64,000 nucleotides of DNA from CAYPEK01 sp964409645 (GCA_964409645.1 CAYPEK010000001.1:1-64000), one strand, 5' to 3'; shown: positions 1 to 9,520, numbered from the stretch's first letter. Notes: generated by a model not told the origin, from the letters alone. Made by a program: numbers and translations.

Positions 1-856
1 GGTTCGCGTTTTTCGCGACACCGACAAACGTGCCTATCGTGTCGAAAAGGTCCATGATTACAAACACAACTATGATCGTCGTAAGTCCGAGGCGCAGCGC
101 ACCGAGGATATCAAGCTTGAACGCCGTCCTTCCGAGCGCCGCGAAATCCGGCGCGCTGAACACGCCCGTAAACTGTGTTTTGTGAACGACCAGCGCCGTG
201 ACCGCCGACGCGATCATCCCGACGAGCAGCCCGGCCTTCAACTTCCTCACAACGAAAAATCCCGTCACGAGCAGCCCGACGAGTGCGATCAGAACGTCAG
301 TCGTCAGTAAGTTGCCGAGCTTCACCAGAGTGCCGGATTGCGGTTTGACAACTATTCCCGCCTGCGTCATACCAAGAAACGCGATCAGAATTCCGATGCC
401 GAGCGCGATGGCGCTTTTCAGCGAATCGGGGATCACCTCGACGATCGTCTCGCGAACCCGGAACAGCGAGATCACTATAAAGATCACGCCGGAAATGAAC
501 ACGACGCCCATCGCCGCCTGCCAGCTTACCTTAGAACCGACCGCGACATACCCCGCAACGATCAATCCGTAGAAAAAATTCTCGCCCATTCCGGGAGCGA
601 GCGCCACCGGATAGTTCGCGAGAAACGCCATCACGAAACACGCGAGCGCGGACGCAATACACGTCGCAAGCATCACGCCCGTCTTATCCATGAACTCGAC
701 TCCGGGCGGCTTGCCCGGCCCGAGAAAGTCGCCGCTCAGCACGGACGGCTGCACGAATATAATGTACGCCATCGTTACAAACGTGGTTAGCCCGGCGAGC
801 ACTTCGGTGCGGACGCCGGTGTTGTTCTCCTTCAGGCGGAAAATCTTCTCGAGCAT
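1..856 (-). CDS. NCS2-family purine (xanthine/guanine/hypoxanthine) permease, 3' end outside window
   Basis: Reading the minus strand from the ATG at 856 gives 285 residues without a stop, starting MLEKIFRLKENNTGVRTEVL and running off the window edge. It is strongly hydrophobic and carries the AzgA/PbuG-type pattern: an N-terminal 'FVTMAYIIFVQPSVL' helix, 'ALAPGMGENFF', and 'MDLFDTIGTFVGVAKNAN' near residue 275. Members of this family are inner-membrane proton symporters for adenine, guanine or hypoxanthine; the exact base cannot be told. A strong Shine-Dalgarno run (AGGGGGAGG) lies 7 nt before the ATG and fixes the start. Usual family length is about 430-450 residues, so roughly a third is missing. 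It is divergent from the gene at 1013. Confidence 0.9.
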   Translation of the reverse strand, partial: MLEKIFRLKENNTGVRTEVLAGLTTFVTMAYIIFVQPSVLSGDFLGPGKPPGVEFMDKTGVMLATCIASALACFVMAFLANYPVALAPGMGENFFYGLIVAGYVAVGSKVSWQAAMGVVFISGVIFIVISLFRVRETIVEVIPDSLKSAIALGIGILIAFLGMTQAGIVVKPQSGTLVKLGNLLTTDVLIALVGLLVTGFFVVRKLKAGLLVGMIASAVTALVVHKTQFTGVFSAPDFAALGRTAFKLDILGALRLGLTTIIVVFVIMDLFDTIGTFVGVAKNAN

Positions 857-1012
857 AACAACCGCCTCCCCCTGTAGCTTTCCGATCCGATACATCAAGA
901 TTCTATCACCGCGCTTTTCCACCGGTCAAGAAAAGGCGGCTTCAAACATCTTCTCCGTCTTTATGACTTTCGCCGGCGCGCATATAATGTTTGATGTGAG
1001 GAAAGAAACCTG

Positions 1013-3244
1013 ATGGCTCCGAATACGAAATTCACAGGCCACGCGCTTACAGCAATAGTTGCGGCGATCTGCCTGTTAGCCGCTCTCGCGGCCCCGAATT
1101 GCGCTTTCGCAAAAGCTCCGTCGCGGACGATCTCGTCCGGGCGACCCCTCATCCTGCTCGTCGCCGGAGAGGACATCTCTCTCGACTGGAAAAATGTTCC
1201 GCTGGAACTCAAGCCGCTGTCGATGATGGTCGCCCCCCCCGGCCCTGAATACGATACGCCGGAAAAACGGCTCGCGCGCGTTTCAGCCGTCGCCGACACA
1301 GCCGCAAAAAAACAGATCCCCGTCGTTCTCCGCGCGGCATTCGGTGGCGAACCACTTTCTGTCGCGGAAATTACTAAAATGATATCGGCCCGCGGCAGCG
1401 CCGTGCGAGGAATCGAAATAGACGGATTCGAAAACATGGCGTCCGGCGAGCGGCTCATTGCGTTAAAGCAACTGCTCGACACGGCCGACCGCGCAAGTAT
1501 CTGGGTGATTCTGAGAACCGATTCCCCGCGCATACTCGACTTCGCAGCCTCGGCGGATTTCGCGGAAGCGCTCGCCGCCGTCCGCGCCCACGCGCCGAAC
1601 ATAATTATCATGCACTCTCTTCGCGGCTCAGCGCCGCACGACATGATCCGCTCCGCCGCGCTCGGTCTCTGGCTCACGGGCGCCGCATCACAATACGGCG
1701 TTTCGATCAGCCCGCTTATGTACTCGGACTCAGGATACTGGGGGCTCAACCAGTACCGCGGCCCCGGAGACGGCAACATCGCGCAGATGCCCCTGTCGTT
1801 CTACGCAAAAATCACATGTGTGGGAATAGCGTCCGGCGCATCCGTGTACGAATTCAACGCGCCTTGGGGCAAAGACGCGCTCTCGACCGAAAAAGACGCA
1901 TGGCACATTCTTATCTATCCCCTGATGCGCAAAACTGTCGCCGAGAAGCTCATACCGTCCCGCGACGAAGTGCTCGCGCAAACGCACGCCGCGTACAGGC
2001 CCGACTCCTTCAACTCGCCCGAAACCCGCGAGCCAGTCCAGCGTGACATCGACACGTATTACTCAGCCGGCAATCTCTTCCGCGCAGCGTACGGGGAGAC
2101 GAACCTTTCGATAGAAACCGAAATAATACCAAATGAAAGTCGATTCGGATTCATACCCGTCGTTCCGGCGGATTTTGCTAACGAACAAAAAACTTTCGAA
2201 AGGCTCATCGCCACCGGCGAAGGAAAAACCGTGGAAGATTATGCGGCGATGCTCGATCCGCTATATCCTCCTAAGCGCTTTCATCGCGCATGGGAATACG
2301 ACACCGGCAGACACATCTTCGTCATCCAGAACCGCGAAAATACAGAGGAAGGCCAACTCGCGTATCTCGAAGGGCCCGCGCAGCCTTCCGACCTGAAAGT
2401 CGAGGCCCCCACAGGCAAGCCGATCAAACTCAGTTGGGCGGACTCGGGCCCGGGCACACGATACAACATTTACGCAAAACGCAACGATGAAACCTTCTTC
2501 ACTCGACTCAACGACAAACCTGTCGATTCCATATCGTGGGCGACGCCTTCATTTCCGTTCCGAAGCAATGGGCTTCGCGAGTTCGCAGTGACCGCCGTCG
2601 CTGTCGCCACCTCTCCCGCGTACTATCACATCGGATACGACTACATATTCATTGTGCCCGCCGGAGAAAGCGTGATCGACTCTTCGGCGGTAGTCTCAAA
2701 CGACGGGAAAAACACCTATCACAACACAATCGACCGCACTGGCACACCAGTCGATCTGCGTGTGGAAGAATTGAGCCGCAACATTTCATGCGTCGTGTCC
2801 GAACCGGCGATCAGGGACCGGCTTGCCGCGCTCGCCCGCGCCGTCGCCGCGCAGGACACGGCCGCCGTCGCCGAAATTTATTCTGATTCATATTTGGACG
2901 ATTTGAATAACGACAAAGCCGCGATCATTAACGCCTACGAAGCCTTCTTCAAAAAACTATCTTCATTCGGCCCGCCGTTCGACTATCCCCCCAGCGCCCT
3001 CAACCGCGCACACATCGAGTTGCTGAACGTCTTCACGTCGGAAGATGAAAAACAGACCTTTGCCGATACGTGGATATTCTTCGCCGGTGTGGACCCGCGC
3101 AACGACAGCCTCATCCGCATCCCGGCTGGACCGGACCGCCTCGTCGAGTTCACCTTCGTCAACGAAGGCGACACCGACTCGCCCGCATGGCGGATAATCA
3201 AAAGCAGCCCGCCGCTGCCGAACACGGCGGATTTTTTAAATTAG
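1013..3244 (+). CDS. Secreted multidomain protein, possible GH98-like barrel plus Fn3 and NTF2-like tail
   Basis: 743 residues with a clear signal peptide (hydrophobic stretch about 11-30, cleavage near AFA-KA). Residues ~45-370 look like a TIM-barrel glycosidase: alternating strands and helices, 'PLMYSDSGYWGLNQY', 'GASVYEFNAPWG', and 'KLIPSRDEVL'. This last run resembles the end of the family GH98 catalytic region, but I could not confirm catalytic residues. Residues ~455-545 form a fibronectin-III-like domain (LKVEAPTGKPIKLSW...YNIYAK). Residues ~600-740 look like an NTF2/SnoaL-type cone fold (ALARAVAAQDTAAVAEIYSDSYL). AGGAAAG lies 8 nt before the ATG. Predicted periplasmic or extracellular, perhaps acting on a polysaccharide. 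The glycosidase call is tentative; secretion and the Fn3 domain are firmer. Confidence 0.6.
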   Translation: MAPNTKFTGHALTAIVAAICLLAALAAPNCAFAKAPSRTISSGRPLILLVAGEDISLDWKNVPLELKPLSMMVAPPGPEYDTPEKRLARVSAVADTAAKKQIPVVLRAAFGGEPLSVAEITKMISARGSAVRGIEIDGFENMASGERLIALKQLLDTADRASIWVILRTDSPRILDFAASADFAEALAAVRAHAPNIIIMHSLRGSAPHDMIRSAALGLWLTGAASQYGVSISPLMYSDSGYWGLNQYRGPGDGNIAQMPLSFYAKITCVGIASGASVYEFNAPWGKDALSTEKDAWHILIYPLMRKTVAEKLIPSRDEVLAQTHAAYRPDSFNSPETREPVQRDIDTYYSAGNLFRAAYGETNLSIETEIIPNESRFGFIPVVPADFANEQKTFERLIATGEGKTVEDYAAMLDPLYPPKRFHRAWEYDTGRHIFVIQNRENTEEGQLAYLEGPAQPSDLKVEAPTGKPIKLSWADSGPGTRYNIYAKRNDETFFTRLNDKPVDSISWATPSFPFRSNGLREFAVTAVAVATSPAYYHIGYDYIFIVPAGESVIDSSAVVSNDGKNTYHNTIDRTGTPVDLRVEELSRNISCVVSEPAIRDRLAALARAVAAQDTAAVAEIYSDSYLDDLNNDKAAIINAYEAFFKKLSSFGPPFDYPPSALNRAHIELLNVFTSEDEKQTFADTWIFFAGVDPRNDSLIRIPAGPDRLVEFTFVNEGDTDSPAWRIIKSSPPLPNTADFLN

Positions 3245-3258
3245 CCCCTGAAAATGAA

Positions 3259-3624
3259 TTACTTGGGAGTCCCTTTTATCTCGTCGGTCGCTTGTTGCTC
3301 GCTGGGCACAATTCTCACTATCCTGTCGAGCGAAAGCTGGTCGAATATTTTCTCGATGTCCGGGTTCGGCCCCACAACCCACAGCCGCTTACCCTCGCGC
3401 TTCAACATCTCCGTCTTCTCAACGAGCAGGCCGATGCCGCTGCTGCTGATAAAATCCAGCTTCTCTATGTTGACCACCAAATCCTTGATCCGCCGCCCGC
3501 ACTGCTCCTCGATTATTGACTTGAACTCCTCGAAATCCGATACGAACAAACCGCCTTCGAGGCGAATCACCGTAGCGCTCTCGCAATCCTTCAAGTTTTG
3601 AATCACACAATCGAGTTCCCTCAA
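3259..3624 (-). CDS. STAS-domain anti-sigma-factor antagonist (SpoIIAA/RsbV type)
   Basis: 121 residues forming a single STAS domain. The diagnostic stretch 'DFISSSGIGLLV' at ~57-68 contains the serine that partner-switching kinases phosphorylate in SpoIIAA/RsbV proteins. The family controls sigma factors or signalling outputs by binding and releasing an anti-sigma kinase; no partner kinase or phosphatase lies in this window. The start codon is TTG, supported by GAGAGG 7 nt upstream, and a TATAAT promoter lies just before it. It converges with the secreted protein gene at 1013 and is otherwise alone. Confidence 0.88.
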   Translation of the reverse strand: MRELDCVIQNLKDCESATVIRLEGGLFVSDFEEFKSIIEEQCGRRIKDLVVNIEKLDFISSSGIGLLVEKTEMLKREGKRLWVVGPNPDIEKIFDQLSLDRIVRIVPSEQQATDEIKGTPK

Positions 3625-3657
3625 ACCGCGCCTCTCTTATCCGGTAGTCTCACACAA

Positions 3658-3685
3658 ATTATAGCACAATCCGCCGCCGGACAAA
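3658..3685 (-). promoter_or_regulatory. sigma70-like promoter of the STAS gene
   Basis: Read on the minus strand: TTTGTC (3685-3680), a 16-nt spacer, then a perfect TATAAT (3663-3658), about 34 nt before the TTG start of the STAS gene. The -10 is perfect; the -35 is weak. Confidence 0.6.
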
Positions 3686-3722
3686 AACTTCAATTTCCAT
3701 AATTAATATCCGGTGTTGCCCC

Positions 3723-6700
3723 TCATTTAGGACCGCCTATAAGCGCGATGTGATATTCGCCCGCTTTCGTTATCTCCACGCCGAGGCAACAGTCCCTGCC
3801 GGTCAGTTTATTCATCCCGTCCGGCAGCGTCCAGCTTCTGTCCACCCGCAGCCGAGGCGCGATTGCATTGCCTTTCGGCAGCCACGTCTCCACCGTCACG
3901 CCCTCCGGAACCGTCACACGCAGATCGAACGTCAACTGCCCGTCGCCGCGATCCCAGCGCACCTTAACATCGCCGTGCGGCGTCGGCACAACACCCGACG
4001 CGAACGTCAGGTCTTCGCCGCCCGTGCGCGGCGGCTCGATCCTCACCCTCGAAAACCCCGGCGCCGCAGGCGACACTCCGAGCACATACTTCGACAGATC
4101 GAACGTCGGCGCCGCCGACCAGCCGTGGCAAAGCGACGATCCGGTATTCCAAACCTCCCACCAGCTCGTCGCGCCCCAATCGAGCATTTCCTTCCAACGG
4201 CCGATGTACTTCATCGCCTCGCCGTCCATGCCCGCGTGCCGGATTGCTTCGAGCACGTAATGCGAAAAATACGGAGAGCCCTCCCTAACTATGTTGCTCT
4301 CCGGGTCCATCATCATCTTCATAATCCCAAGCTGCTTTTCCGCCGGCGCTATGTCGTATAGCACCACGAGCGAGTTCGCCTGTCTGCTCACCGTCCCGCA
4401 AATCCTGCCCTCAAACAGGCAGTCCGCATAAGCGCCCCGCACGGCGCTCCAGAGGTTCGCGTTTATGGCCTGCTTAACGGCGTCCGCCTTCGCGTCGTAC
4501 TTCTTCGCCGCCGCACCGTCGCCGCCGACACGCGCGAGCTCCGCCGCGTCCCGCAGCGCCTTGTAATAAAACGCGTTCAACGCCGTAATCGCGCCACGCT
4601 TTTCGACCGGCGCCCAGTCGATGAACACCCAATGCGGCACATCCGTCAGCAGATTGTTAGCCGCCTCGTGCCCCGCGAAAAATCCGTCGAACATCTTCTC
4701 GAACCGGGGCAGCAACTCCGGCAGCACCGATGCGTCGCCCGAATAATCGTAGTAGTCCTTAACCGACGAAACCCAGATCAGCGCATAGTCCGGCAGCCAC
4801 CGGTTGTCCCAATCCGTCGGATAAATCCCCGCCACCAGCCCGTCGTCCCGCTGCGATTCGCCGATCTGCAAAATACCGCGCCGCACGAGGCCGAGATCGC
4901 CGAACGCGTAGTAGTTCACCAGCGCCTCCACTCGCGCGTCGCCCCACCATTCGCCGCGTTCCCGCCACGGACAGTCCGTGTAAGAGTCGTCCATGTTCAG
5001 CAACACAGTGTAGCCGCCTATATCCCAGATGCGGTTCAGCACATCGCTCGCACTGACGAACGACCCTCGGTTCCCGGCGTCGTACACTGATAAATCGAGA
5101 CTCACCGAATCTATGCTCAGCGGCTTCTCCGCGTTACGAACAACGACCAGCATGTAACGGAATGCGTGCCTGTTGAACGGTATAAACTCCTGTTTTCCGG
5201 CCCGCGTGATGTACCGGTCGGCATAATTCACACCGCTCTTCCCCGGATTCACCCGACCGGCCTTCCCCTCCGCCGGCGAAAGCGCATTGCCGCTGTTGTC
5301 TTCCAGCAACTCGGAATAACCGACATCCACGAGCTCTCCGCCCGCCGCCGAGTTCAGCGCAATGCGGGTGAAACCCGCCGTCTCACGCCCGAAATCGAAC
5401 ACGAAATAAACTGCCCCGCCCTGCTTGGTTTGCGCTTCATACGAAAAGCACGGCTTCGCCGCGCAGCTAGCGCTTTTATCCTCGATCCGCCCTTCCGTCA
5501 GCGGCCGCGTCTCCATCTCGCCGAGCGCCGCTGCAAGCCGCGTCGTCATCTGCTCCGTGCCCGTCACAACCTTCCACGACACATCTTTGCCGCTGCCGCC
5601 GTCGTAGCTTTTTGTCAAATCGTAATCCTTCGACGAAATATATTCCTTCTTATATTCCGACTCCGTCTTTCCGTTTCTCCTGAACGGACCTATCACGCTC
5701 CAACCGGCGTTTTCGGCGCTCTTATCGTGGGAGAAAACAAACTCGTTCCGCTCCGGCGCATCCACCGCGATCGAGAATCCCCACGCCGGAACGTTCTTTA
5801 CGCACTTCACCAGCAGCGGCGTCCATCCCTCCCGCAGATCGACATACCGTTTCGTATTGTCCAAATCGATTCCCGCCGCGATGTAATTCGAGATAAGCGT
5901 CCTGCCGTTCACATAGAGTTTGCAGGCGTTTTTCGTCGTAAGCACGAGGCTCGCCTTCGCGTCCTTCGGCGAATAAATATACGTCGCCGCATAAGCCGCC
6001 GCATTATCCTCGCCTGTAATATTTTGCGTAAAGTCAACTCCCTCATTGCGCGGGCCGGGAACCGCGTCGCCGGTATCTATCAGCTTCACCGGATAAATCG
6101 TCCCGCCCGTCTGCGGCCTCGTCATCCTCTTCACCAGTCGCGGCCACGTCTGCACCGGCGGCCGGCCGAGTTCGGTTGCGTTCCGCCAATCCGATGCGTC
6201 GAAATCCGCGCCTTTCCAGCCCACCGGCTCTTTCCGCGCGTCGTAAACCTCCGGAAATCCCTGCTGGATCGACATCCTCTGCAAGCCTCGGAACCACGCA
6301 TCGCTTGCCTTCACCTTCCACGTTTTATCCGTTACGACGGCGACGTGTTTGCCGCCCTTCGTTTCGATGTCGCCTTCGAGAATGAAGCCGCCCCGGCCAA
6401 GCATGTACGAAAACGTCCACTCACCGTAATGATGCGCGAGCGCCGCTATCACATTCTTCCCCGGTTTAAGCAGCGGCTTGATATCCCATTCGTCGTAATA
6501 CAGCCAACGCCGGTCACTCTTCACCGGCCCGCGGCCCACCATCGTTCCGTTCACATAAAGAATGTACCTGCTGTCCGCCGTCACACGCACATTCGCCGCA
6601 ACCGCGTCCGCCGGAAGCTCGACTTCCTTGCGCAGATACAAATAAAAATTGTGCGGCGTCGCTTCGCCCGCGTCCCAGACCCAGTTCGCCGTCCACGCCG

Positions 6701-6800
6701 GACCGGTCTCATACGCCCCCGCCGCCCTCGCCGGATTCCCGTAGCCTGTTCCGGCCAGTCCGATTACAAATAATGAAATTAAGAATATTATTCTTCTCAT
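3723..6800 (-). CDS. Secreted alpha-L-rhamnosidase, family GH78
   Basis: 1025 residues with a signal peptide (hydrophobic 4-20, cleavage near ARA-AG). An N-terminal carbohydrate-binding-like sandwich (ANWVWDAGEATPHNFYLYLRK, residues ~38-145) is followed by a second sandwich (~270-350), then the (alpha/alpha)6 catalytic domain from ~580. The catalytic-domain hallmark 'DCPWRERGEWWGDAR' at ~609-623 matches the GH78 pattern DCPxRxE...GD that carries the general-acid region, and 'CHGWSAAPTFDLSKYVLGV' near the C-terminus matches the second conserved block. It should remove terminal rhamnose from plant or microbial glycans outside the cytoplasm. ATG start with GGGGCGG 6-12 nt upstream. No sugar transporter or regulator is adjacent. 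Confidence 0.88.
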   Translation of the reverse strand: MRRIIFLISLFVIGLAGTGYGNPARAAGAYETGPAWTANWVWDAGEATPHNFYLYLRKEVELPADAVAANVRVTADSRYILYVNGTMVGRGPVKSDRRWLYYDEWDIKPLLKPGKNVIAALAHHYGEWTFSYMLGRGGFILEGDIETKGGKHVAVVTDKTWKVKASDAWFRGLQRMSIQQGFPEVYDARKEPVGWKGADFDASDWRNATELGRPPVQTWPRLVKRMTRPQTGGTIYPVKLIDTGDAVPGPRNEGVDFTQNITGEDNAAAYAATYIYSPKDAKASLVLTTKNACKLYVNGRTLISNYIAAGIDLDNTKRYVDLREGWTPLLVKCVKNVPAWGFSIAVDAPERNEFVFSHDKSAENAGWSVIGPFRRNGKTESEYKKEYISSKDYDLTKSYDGGSGKDVSWKVVTGTEQMTTRLAAALGEMETRPLTEGRIEDKSASCAAKPCFSYEAQTKQGGAVYFVFDFGRETAGFTRIALNSAAGGELVDVGYSELLEDNSGNALSPAEGKAGRVNPGKSGVNYADRYITRAGKQEFIPFNRHAFRYMLVVVRNAEKPLSIDSVSLDLSVYDAGNRGSFVSASDVLNRIWDIGGYTVLLNMDDSYTDCPWRERGEWWGDARVEALVNYYAFGDLGLVRRGILQIGESQRDDGLVAGIYPTDWDNRWLPDYALIWVSSVKDYYDYSGDASVLPELLPRFEKMFDGFFAGHEAANNLLTDVPHWVFIDWAPVEKRGAITALNAFYYKALRDAAELARVGGDGAAAKKYDAKADAVKQAINANLWSAVRGAYADCLFEGRICGTVSRQANSLVVLYDIAPAEKQLGIMKMMMDPESNIVREGSPYFSHYVLEAIRHAGMDGEAMKYIGRWKEMLDWGATSWWEVWNTGSSLCHGWSAAPTFDLSKYVLGVSPAAPGFSRVRIEPPRTGGEDLTFASGVVPTPHGDVKVRWDRGDGQLTFDLRVTVPEGVTVETWLPKGNAIAPRLRVDRSWTLPDGMNKLTGRDCCLGVEITKAGEYHIALIGGPK

Positions 6801-6851
6801 ATTTCACCGCCCCTTAAGCATGACTAATTATGCACGGACAATTACAAAAAG

Positions 6852-7240
6852 AGCAATTCCGTAGCAAAGCAGGAATTGCGGTACAAAAAGCTTTGAAGGT
6901 ATCCTTAAGGGGAACTTTTTCAAAAGTTCCATTTAAAATGTTTTAGATTCATCCTTCGTATTTACGCGCGTAAATGGAGCTTTGTTTTTATTGCTACACA
7001 CCCGAAAGCAATTCCGGTGCGAAGCAGGAATTGCGATACGAAAAGTTTTGAAGAGATTCTTAAGAGGAGCTTTTTCAAAAGTTCATTTTAAGATCTTCTA
7101 CTTGGTATTTGCGCCCATTAATCGAGCGTTGTTTTTACTTATTAAAAACCCGAAAGCAATTCCGGTGCGAAGCAGGAATTGCGATACGAAAAGTTTTGAA
7201 GGGATTCTTAAGGGGAACTTTTTCAAAAGTTCCCCTTAAG
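6852..7240. repeat. Three degenerate tandem copies of a ~150-bp double-hairpin repeat
   Basis: Three units begin with AGCAATTCC at 6852, 7008 and 7156 (periods 156 and 148 bp) and extend to the AAAAGTTC block at about 6930, 7084 and 7240. Each unit holds a first inverted repeat (GCAATTCC, 11-nt loop, GGAATTGC) and a second one around GGGGAACTTTTTC. The linkers (TTCGTATTTACGCGCG..., TTGGTATTTGCGCCC...) are also similar. This is what the 435-bp gap between the GH78 start and the acyl-CoA synthetase stop contains; I see no protein-coding signal there. Confidence 0.85.
7207..7240 (-). terminator. 16-bp perfect hairpin at the end of the acyl-CoA synthetase operon
   Basis: CTTAAGGGGAACTTTT (7207-7222) pairs perfectly with AAAAGTTCCCCTTAAG (7225-7240) with a two-nucleotide loop. 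The stem overlaps the TAA of the alpha gene. On the minus strand the descending arm is followed by A/T-rich sequence, so it probably terminates that operon. It is also the second hairpin of the third ~150-bp repeat unit. Confidence 0.65.
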
Positions 7241-8684
7241 CGAGGCGTTCGCGGATACGGCCGTACCTGTAGAGAGCGGCCATAGCGCTTGCGGCGCGTT
7301 CGGGCGACGGCAACATCGGCACGCCGCATTCCTGAATCCGGCGGATCAGAGCATCGTCGTCCCGCGTGAAAAAAGTGGCGCCGATAATCGGCTTGCCCGT
7401 CTCATCCGCGATCTTTCCGAATTTCACAGATGCCTTCTCGTCCAACTCGTGCATCTGTTCGTTGCTAATCGGCAGATCAAGCCCCATGCCGACAGCGTAT
7501 TTGATGAAAACATCCGCCGCGAAAAGCCCATAAACCAGAAGCCCGTCTATTTCATTGCTTTTAAGCAACAGATTCGGAATCTTGTCCATAATCAGATTCT
7601 GCATGTTCACTGCGTAAGTGATGTCCACAGGATTGCGCGGTGACGCCGTGCCGGGAATCGCCGCCCGCAGCGTCTCCTGCAACTCCTTCGAGAGCGGCGG
7701 GATGTCTAAGCCGAGCCTGTTCGCGGCATCCGCGAACGAACTGCCGGGCCCGCCGGAATTCGTGACGATGCCGAGCTTCTTTCCATTCAGACACGGCTGC
7801 GTCGAAAGCACCCAGCACCAGTCGAACAACTGCTCGTAATTCGCGGCGCGCAGCACGCCCGCCTGCTCGAAAGCGCCTTCATAAACCTCATCCGGCCCCG
7901 ACAGCACCGCCGTGTGCGACGCACCCGCGCGCGCCCCGGCTTCCGTGCCGCCGACATACAGCGCGACAATCGGTTTCTTTTTAGCAACGCGTCGCGCCAC
8001 ACGGATGAAATCGCGGCCGCGCCGGATACCCTCGACATACAGCGCGATCGCCTTCGTATCCTCGTCATCCTCGAAATATTCGAGGCAGTCCACGAGGTCC
8101 AGCGTCACCTCGTTGCCGACGCTCACCACCCGGCTGAATCCCGTTCCGAGATTCTTTACGTGATTGAAAGAATGACACGCATAAGTTCCGCTCTGCGACG
8201 CGAGCCCTATCGGGCCCGGCGCGCCTTCGTACGGGAACCACGTGTTATTGTATCCGTGATTCGGATTGCAGACTCCGATGCAGTTCGGCCCGTTGAATTT
8301 AAGGCCGTACTTCGCGGAGACCTCCCTGACCTGCTTCTCCAGTTCGCGGCCGTTGCCGCCCACCTCGGAGAACCCGCCCGAGATCACCGTGCCGCGCGTG
8401 ATGCCCTTCTTACCGCACTCCTCGAGCATCTGCGGCACGATCCGCGTCGGCAGAACCATCACAACCGCGTCCACGCCGTCCGGCAGGTCCGCAATGCTCG
8501 GATACGCCTTGTGCCCCAGCACCGTTTTCAACTTCGGATGCACCGGATAGATCGGGCCCTTGAAGCCGCCGGAAGCGATGTTGTAAAGCTGCACTGTGCC
8601 CATCGTCAACAGACTGTCCGACGCGCCGAGAAACGCCACCGACCGCGGCGCGAGTATCGTTTCGAGAGGATGCCGTTCCATCAT
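7236..8684 (-). CDS. NDP-forming acyl-CoA synthetase, alpha (CoA-binding) subunit
   Basis: 482 residues from the ATG at 8684. Residues ~10-105 are a CoA-binding Rossmann domain (RSVAFLGASDSLLTMGT); residues ~120-450 are two succinyl-CoA-ligase-like flavodoxin domains. 'GASHTAVLSG' contains the His that becomes phosphorylated in ADP-forming acetyl-CoA synthetases and succinyl-CoA synthetase alpha. With the beta gene it should convert acyl-CoA + ADP + Pi to acid + ATP + CoA, an energy-conserving step in fermenters. The start ATG overlaps the beta stop as ATGA and has GGGAGG 5 nt upstream, so the pair is translationally coupled; a GTG at 8690 is the alternative. The acyl substrate cannot be told. 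Confidence 0.88.
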   Translation of the reverse strand: MMERHPLETILAPRSVAFLGASDSLLTMGTVQLYNIASGGFKGPIYPVHPKLKTVLGHKAYPSIADLPDGVDAVVMVLPTRIVPQMLEECGKKGITRGTVISGGFSEVGGNGRELEKQVREVSAKYGLKFNGPNCIGVCNPNHGYNNTWFPYEGAPGPIGLASQSGTYACHSFNHVKNLGTGFSRVVSVGNEVTLDLVDCLEYFEDDEDTKAIALYVEGIRRGRDFIRVARRVAKKKPIVALYVGGTEAGARAGASHTAVLSGPDEVYEGAFEQAGVLRAANYEQLFDWCWVLSTQPCLNGKKLGIVTNSGGPGSSFADAANRLGLDIPPLSKELQETLRAAIPGTASPRNPVDITYAVNMQNLIMDKIPNLLLKSNEIDGLLVYGLFAADVFIKYAVGMGLDLPISNEQMHELDEKASVKFGKIADETGKPIIGATFFTRDDDALIRRIQECGVPMLPSPERAASAMAALYRYGRIRERLA

Positions 8685-9409
8685 TCGCACCTCCCCGCGT
8701 CGAGTATCACAAGCGCATCGACCGCGAGCGGTTTCCCGTCGTCGCCGATTATCAACGGATTTATGTCGATTTCCCTCACTTCGGGATGATTGAGTCCGAT
8801 CTCGCCGAGACCCGCGAGAACCTTCGCCGCCTCGCCCGCGTCAACCGCGGCCAGCCCGCGGTACTCGCCGAAAACGCGCGCCGTTTTCAACCCGGCCAGC
8901 ATTCTACCGGCCTCCGCCGCCGAAACCGGCGCCACCCGCACCACGACATCGTCGAGCGCTTCAGTAAAAATCCCGCCCGCTCCGAGCGTCACGCACACGC
9001 CGAACGTGTGGTCACGGTTCATGCCCGCGAGAAGTTCCCGCTCGCCGCGCACCATCTTCTGCACGAGAAATCCCTCCACGGCGATTCCCGCCGCGCGGCC
9101 GTTCATCTCCGCCGCCGCCGCCGCAACCGCGTCGCCGCCGGACAGCCCAACCTTCACGAAGCCTTTTTCCTTCTTATGCGGCACATCCGGCGAGCAGAGC
9201 TTCAGCGCCACAGGCCCGCCGATCGCCGCCGCGCACTCACCCGCTTCCGCGGGAGTCGCGCAGAGTTTGCACTCCACAACCGGCGCGCCATACGCAGATA
9301 TCAGGCACGCCGAATCATATTCGGATAAATTACAGCGGCCGGCCGCGAGCGCGCGTTGAATTATCTCCGACGCCACCACCGCCGCTTCTTTTTTTAGTTC
9401 ACTTACCAT
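8681..9409 (-). CDS. NDP-forming acyl-CoA synthetase, beta (ATP-grasp) subunit
   Basis: 242 residues, the usual length for a free-standing beta subunit. It has the ATP-grasp_5 pattern: 'SAYGAPVVECKLCATPAEA' near the N-terminus, 'PVALKLCSPDVPHKKEKG' (the nucleotide-binding Lys region), 'VQKMVRGERELLAGMNRDHTFGVCVTLGAGGIFTEALDD', and C-terminal 'EIDINPLIIGDDG', where the acidic and Asn residues bind metal-ATP. It is the first gene of a two-gene operon with the alpha subunit. The separate beta-then-alpha order differs from the fused single-chain form found in many bacteria. GGAGG lies 11 nt before the ATG. Confidence 0.87.
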   Translation of the reverse strand: MVSELKKEAAVVASEIIQRALAAGRCNLSEYDSACLISAYGAPVVECKLCATPAEAGECAAAIGGPVALKLCSPDVPHKKEKGFVKVGLSGGDAVAAAAAEMNGRAAGIAVEGFLVQKMVRGERELLAGMNRDHTFGVCVTLGAGGIFTEALDDVVVRVAPVSAAEAGRMLAGLKTARVFGEYRGLAAVDAGEAAKVLAGLGEIGLNHPEVREIDINPLIIGDDGKPLAVDALVILDAGRCE

Positions 9410-9520
9410 ACTTCCGCTGCCTCCAGATCGATTTCGTATCCGCTGATTCTACACCAATTCACAAAAACCGTGTCCATTTTTTTTATTTGACAGTTCAAGC
9501 TCGCGCCGCCGCTCTCATCA

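Noticed and set aside
5166..6773. 535-codon open frame on the plus strand
   Set aside because: It is antisense to the GH78 gene, rich in Arg/His/Pro as expected for an out-of-frame reading of GC-rich DNA, with no recognisable domain.
7135..7329. Small open frames across the ~150-bp repeats
   Set aside because: They follow the repeat units in both strands and carry no start signals; the sequence is better explained by the hairpin repeats.
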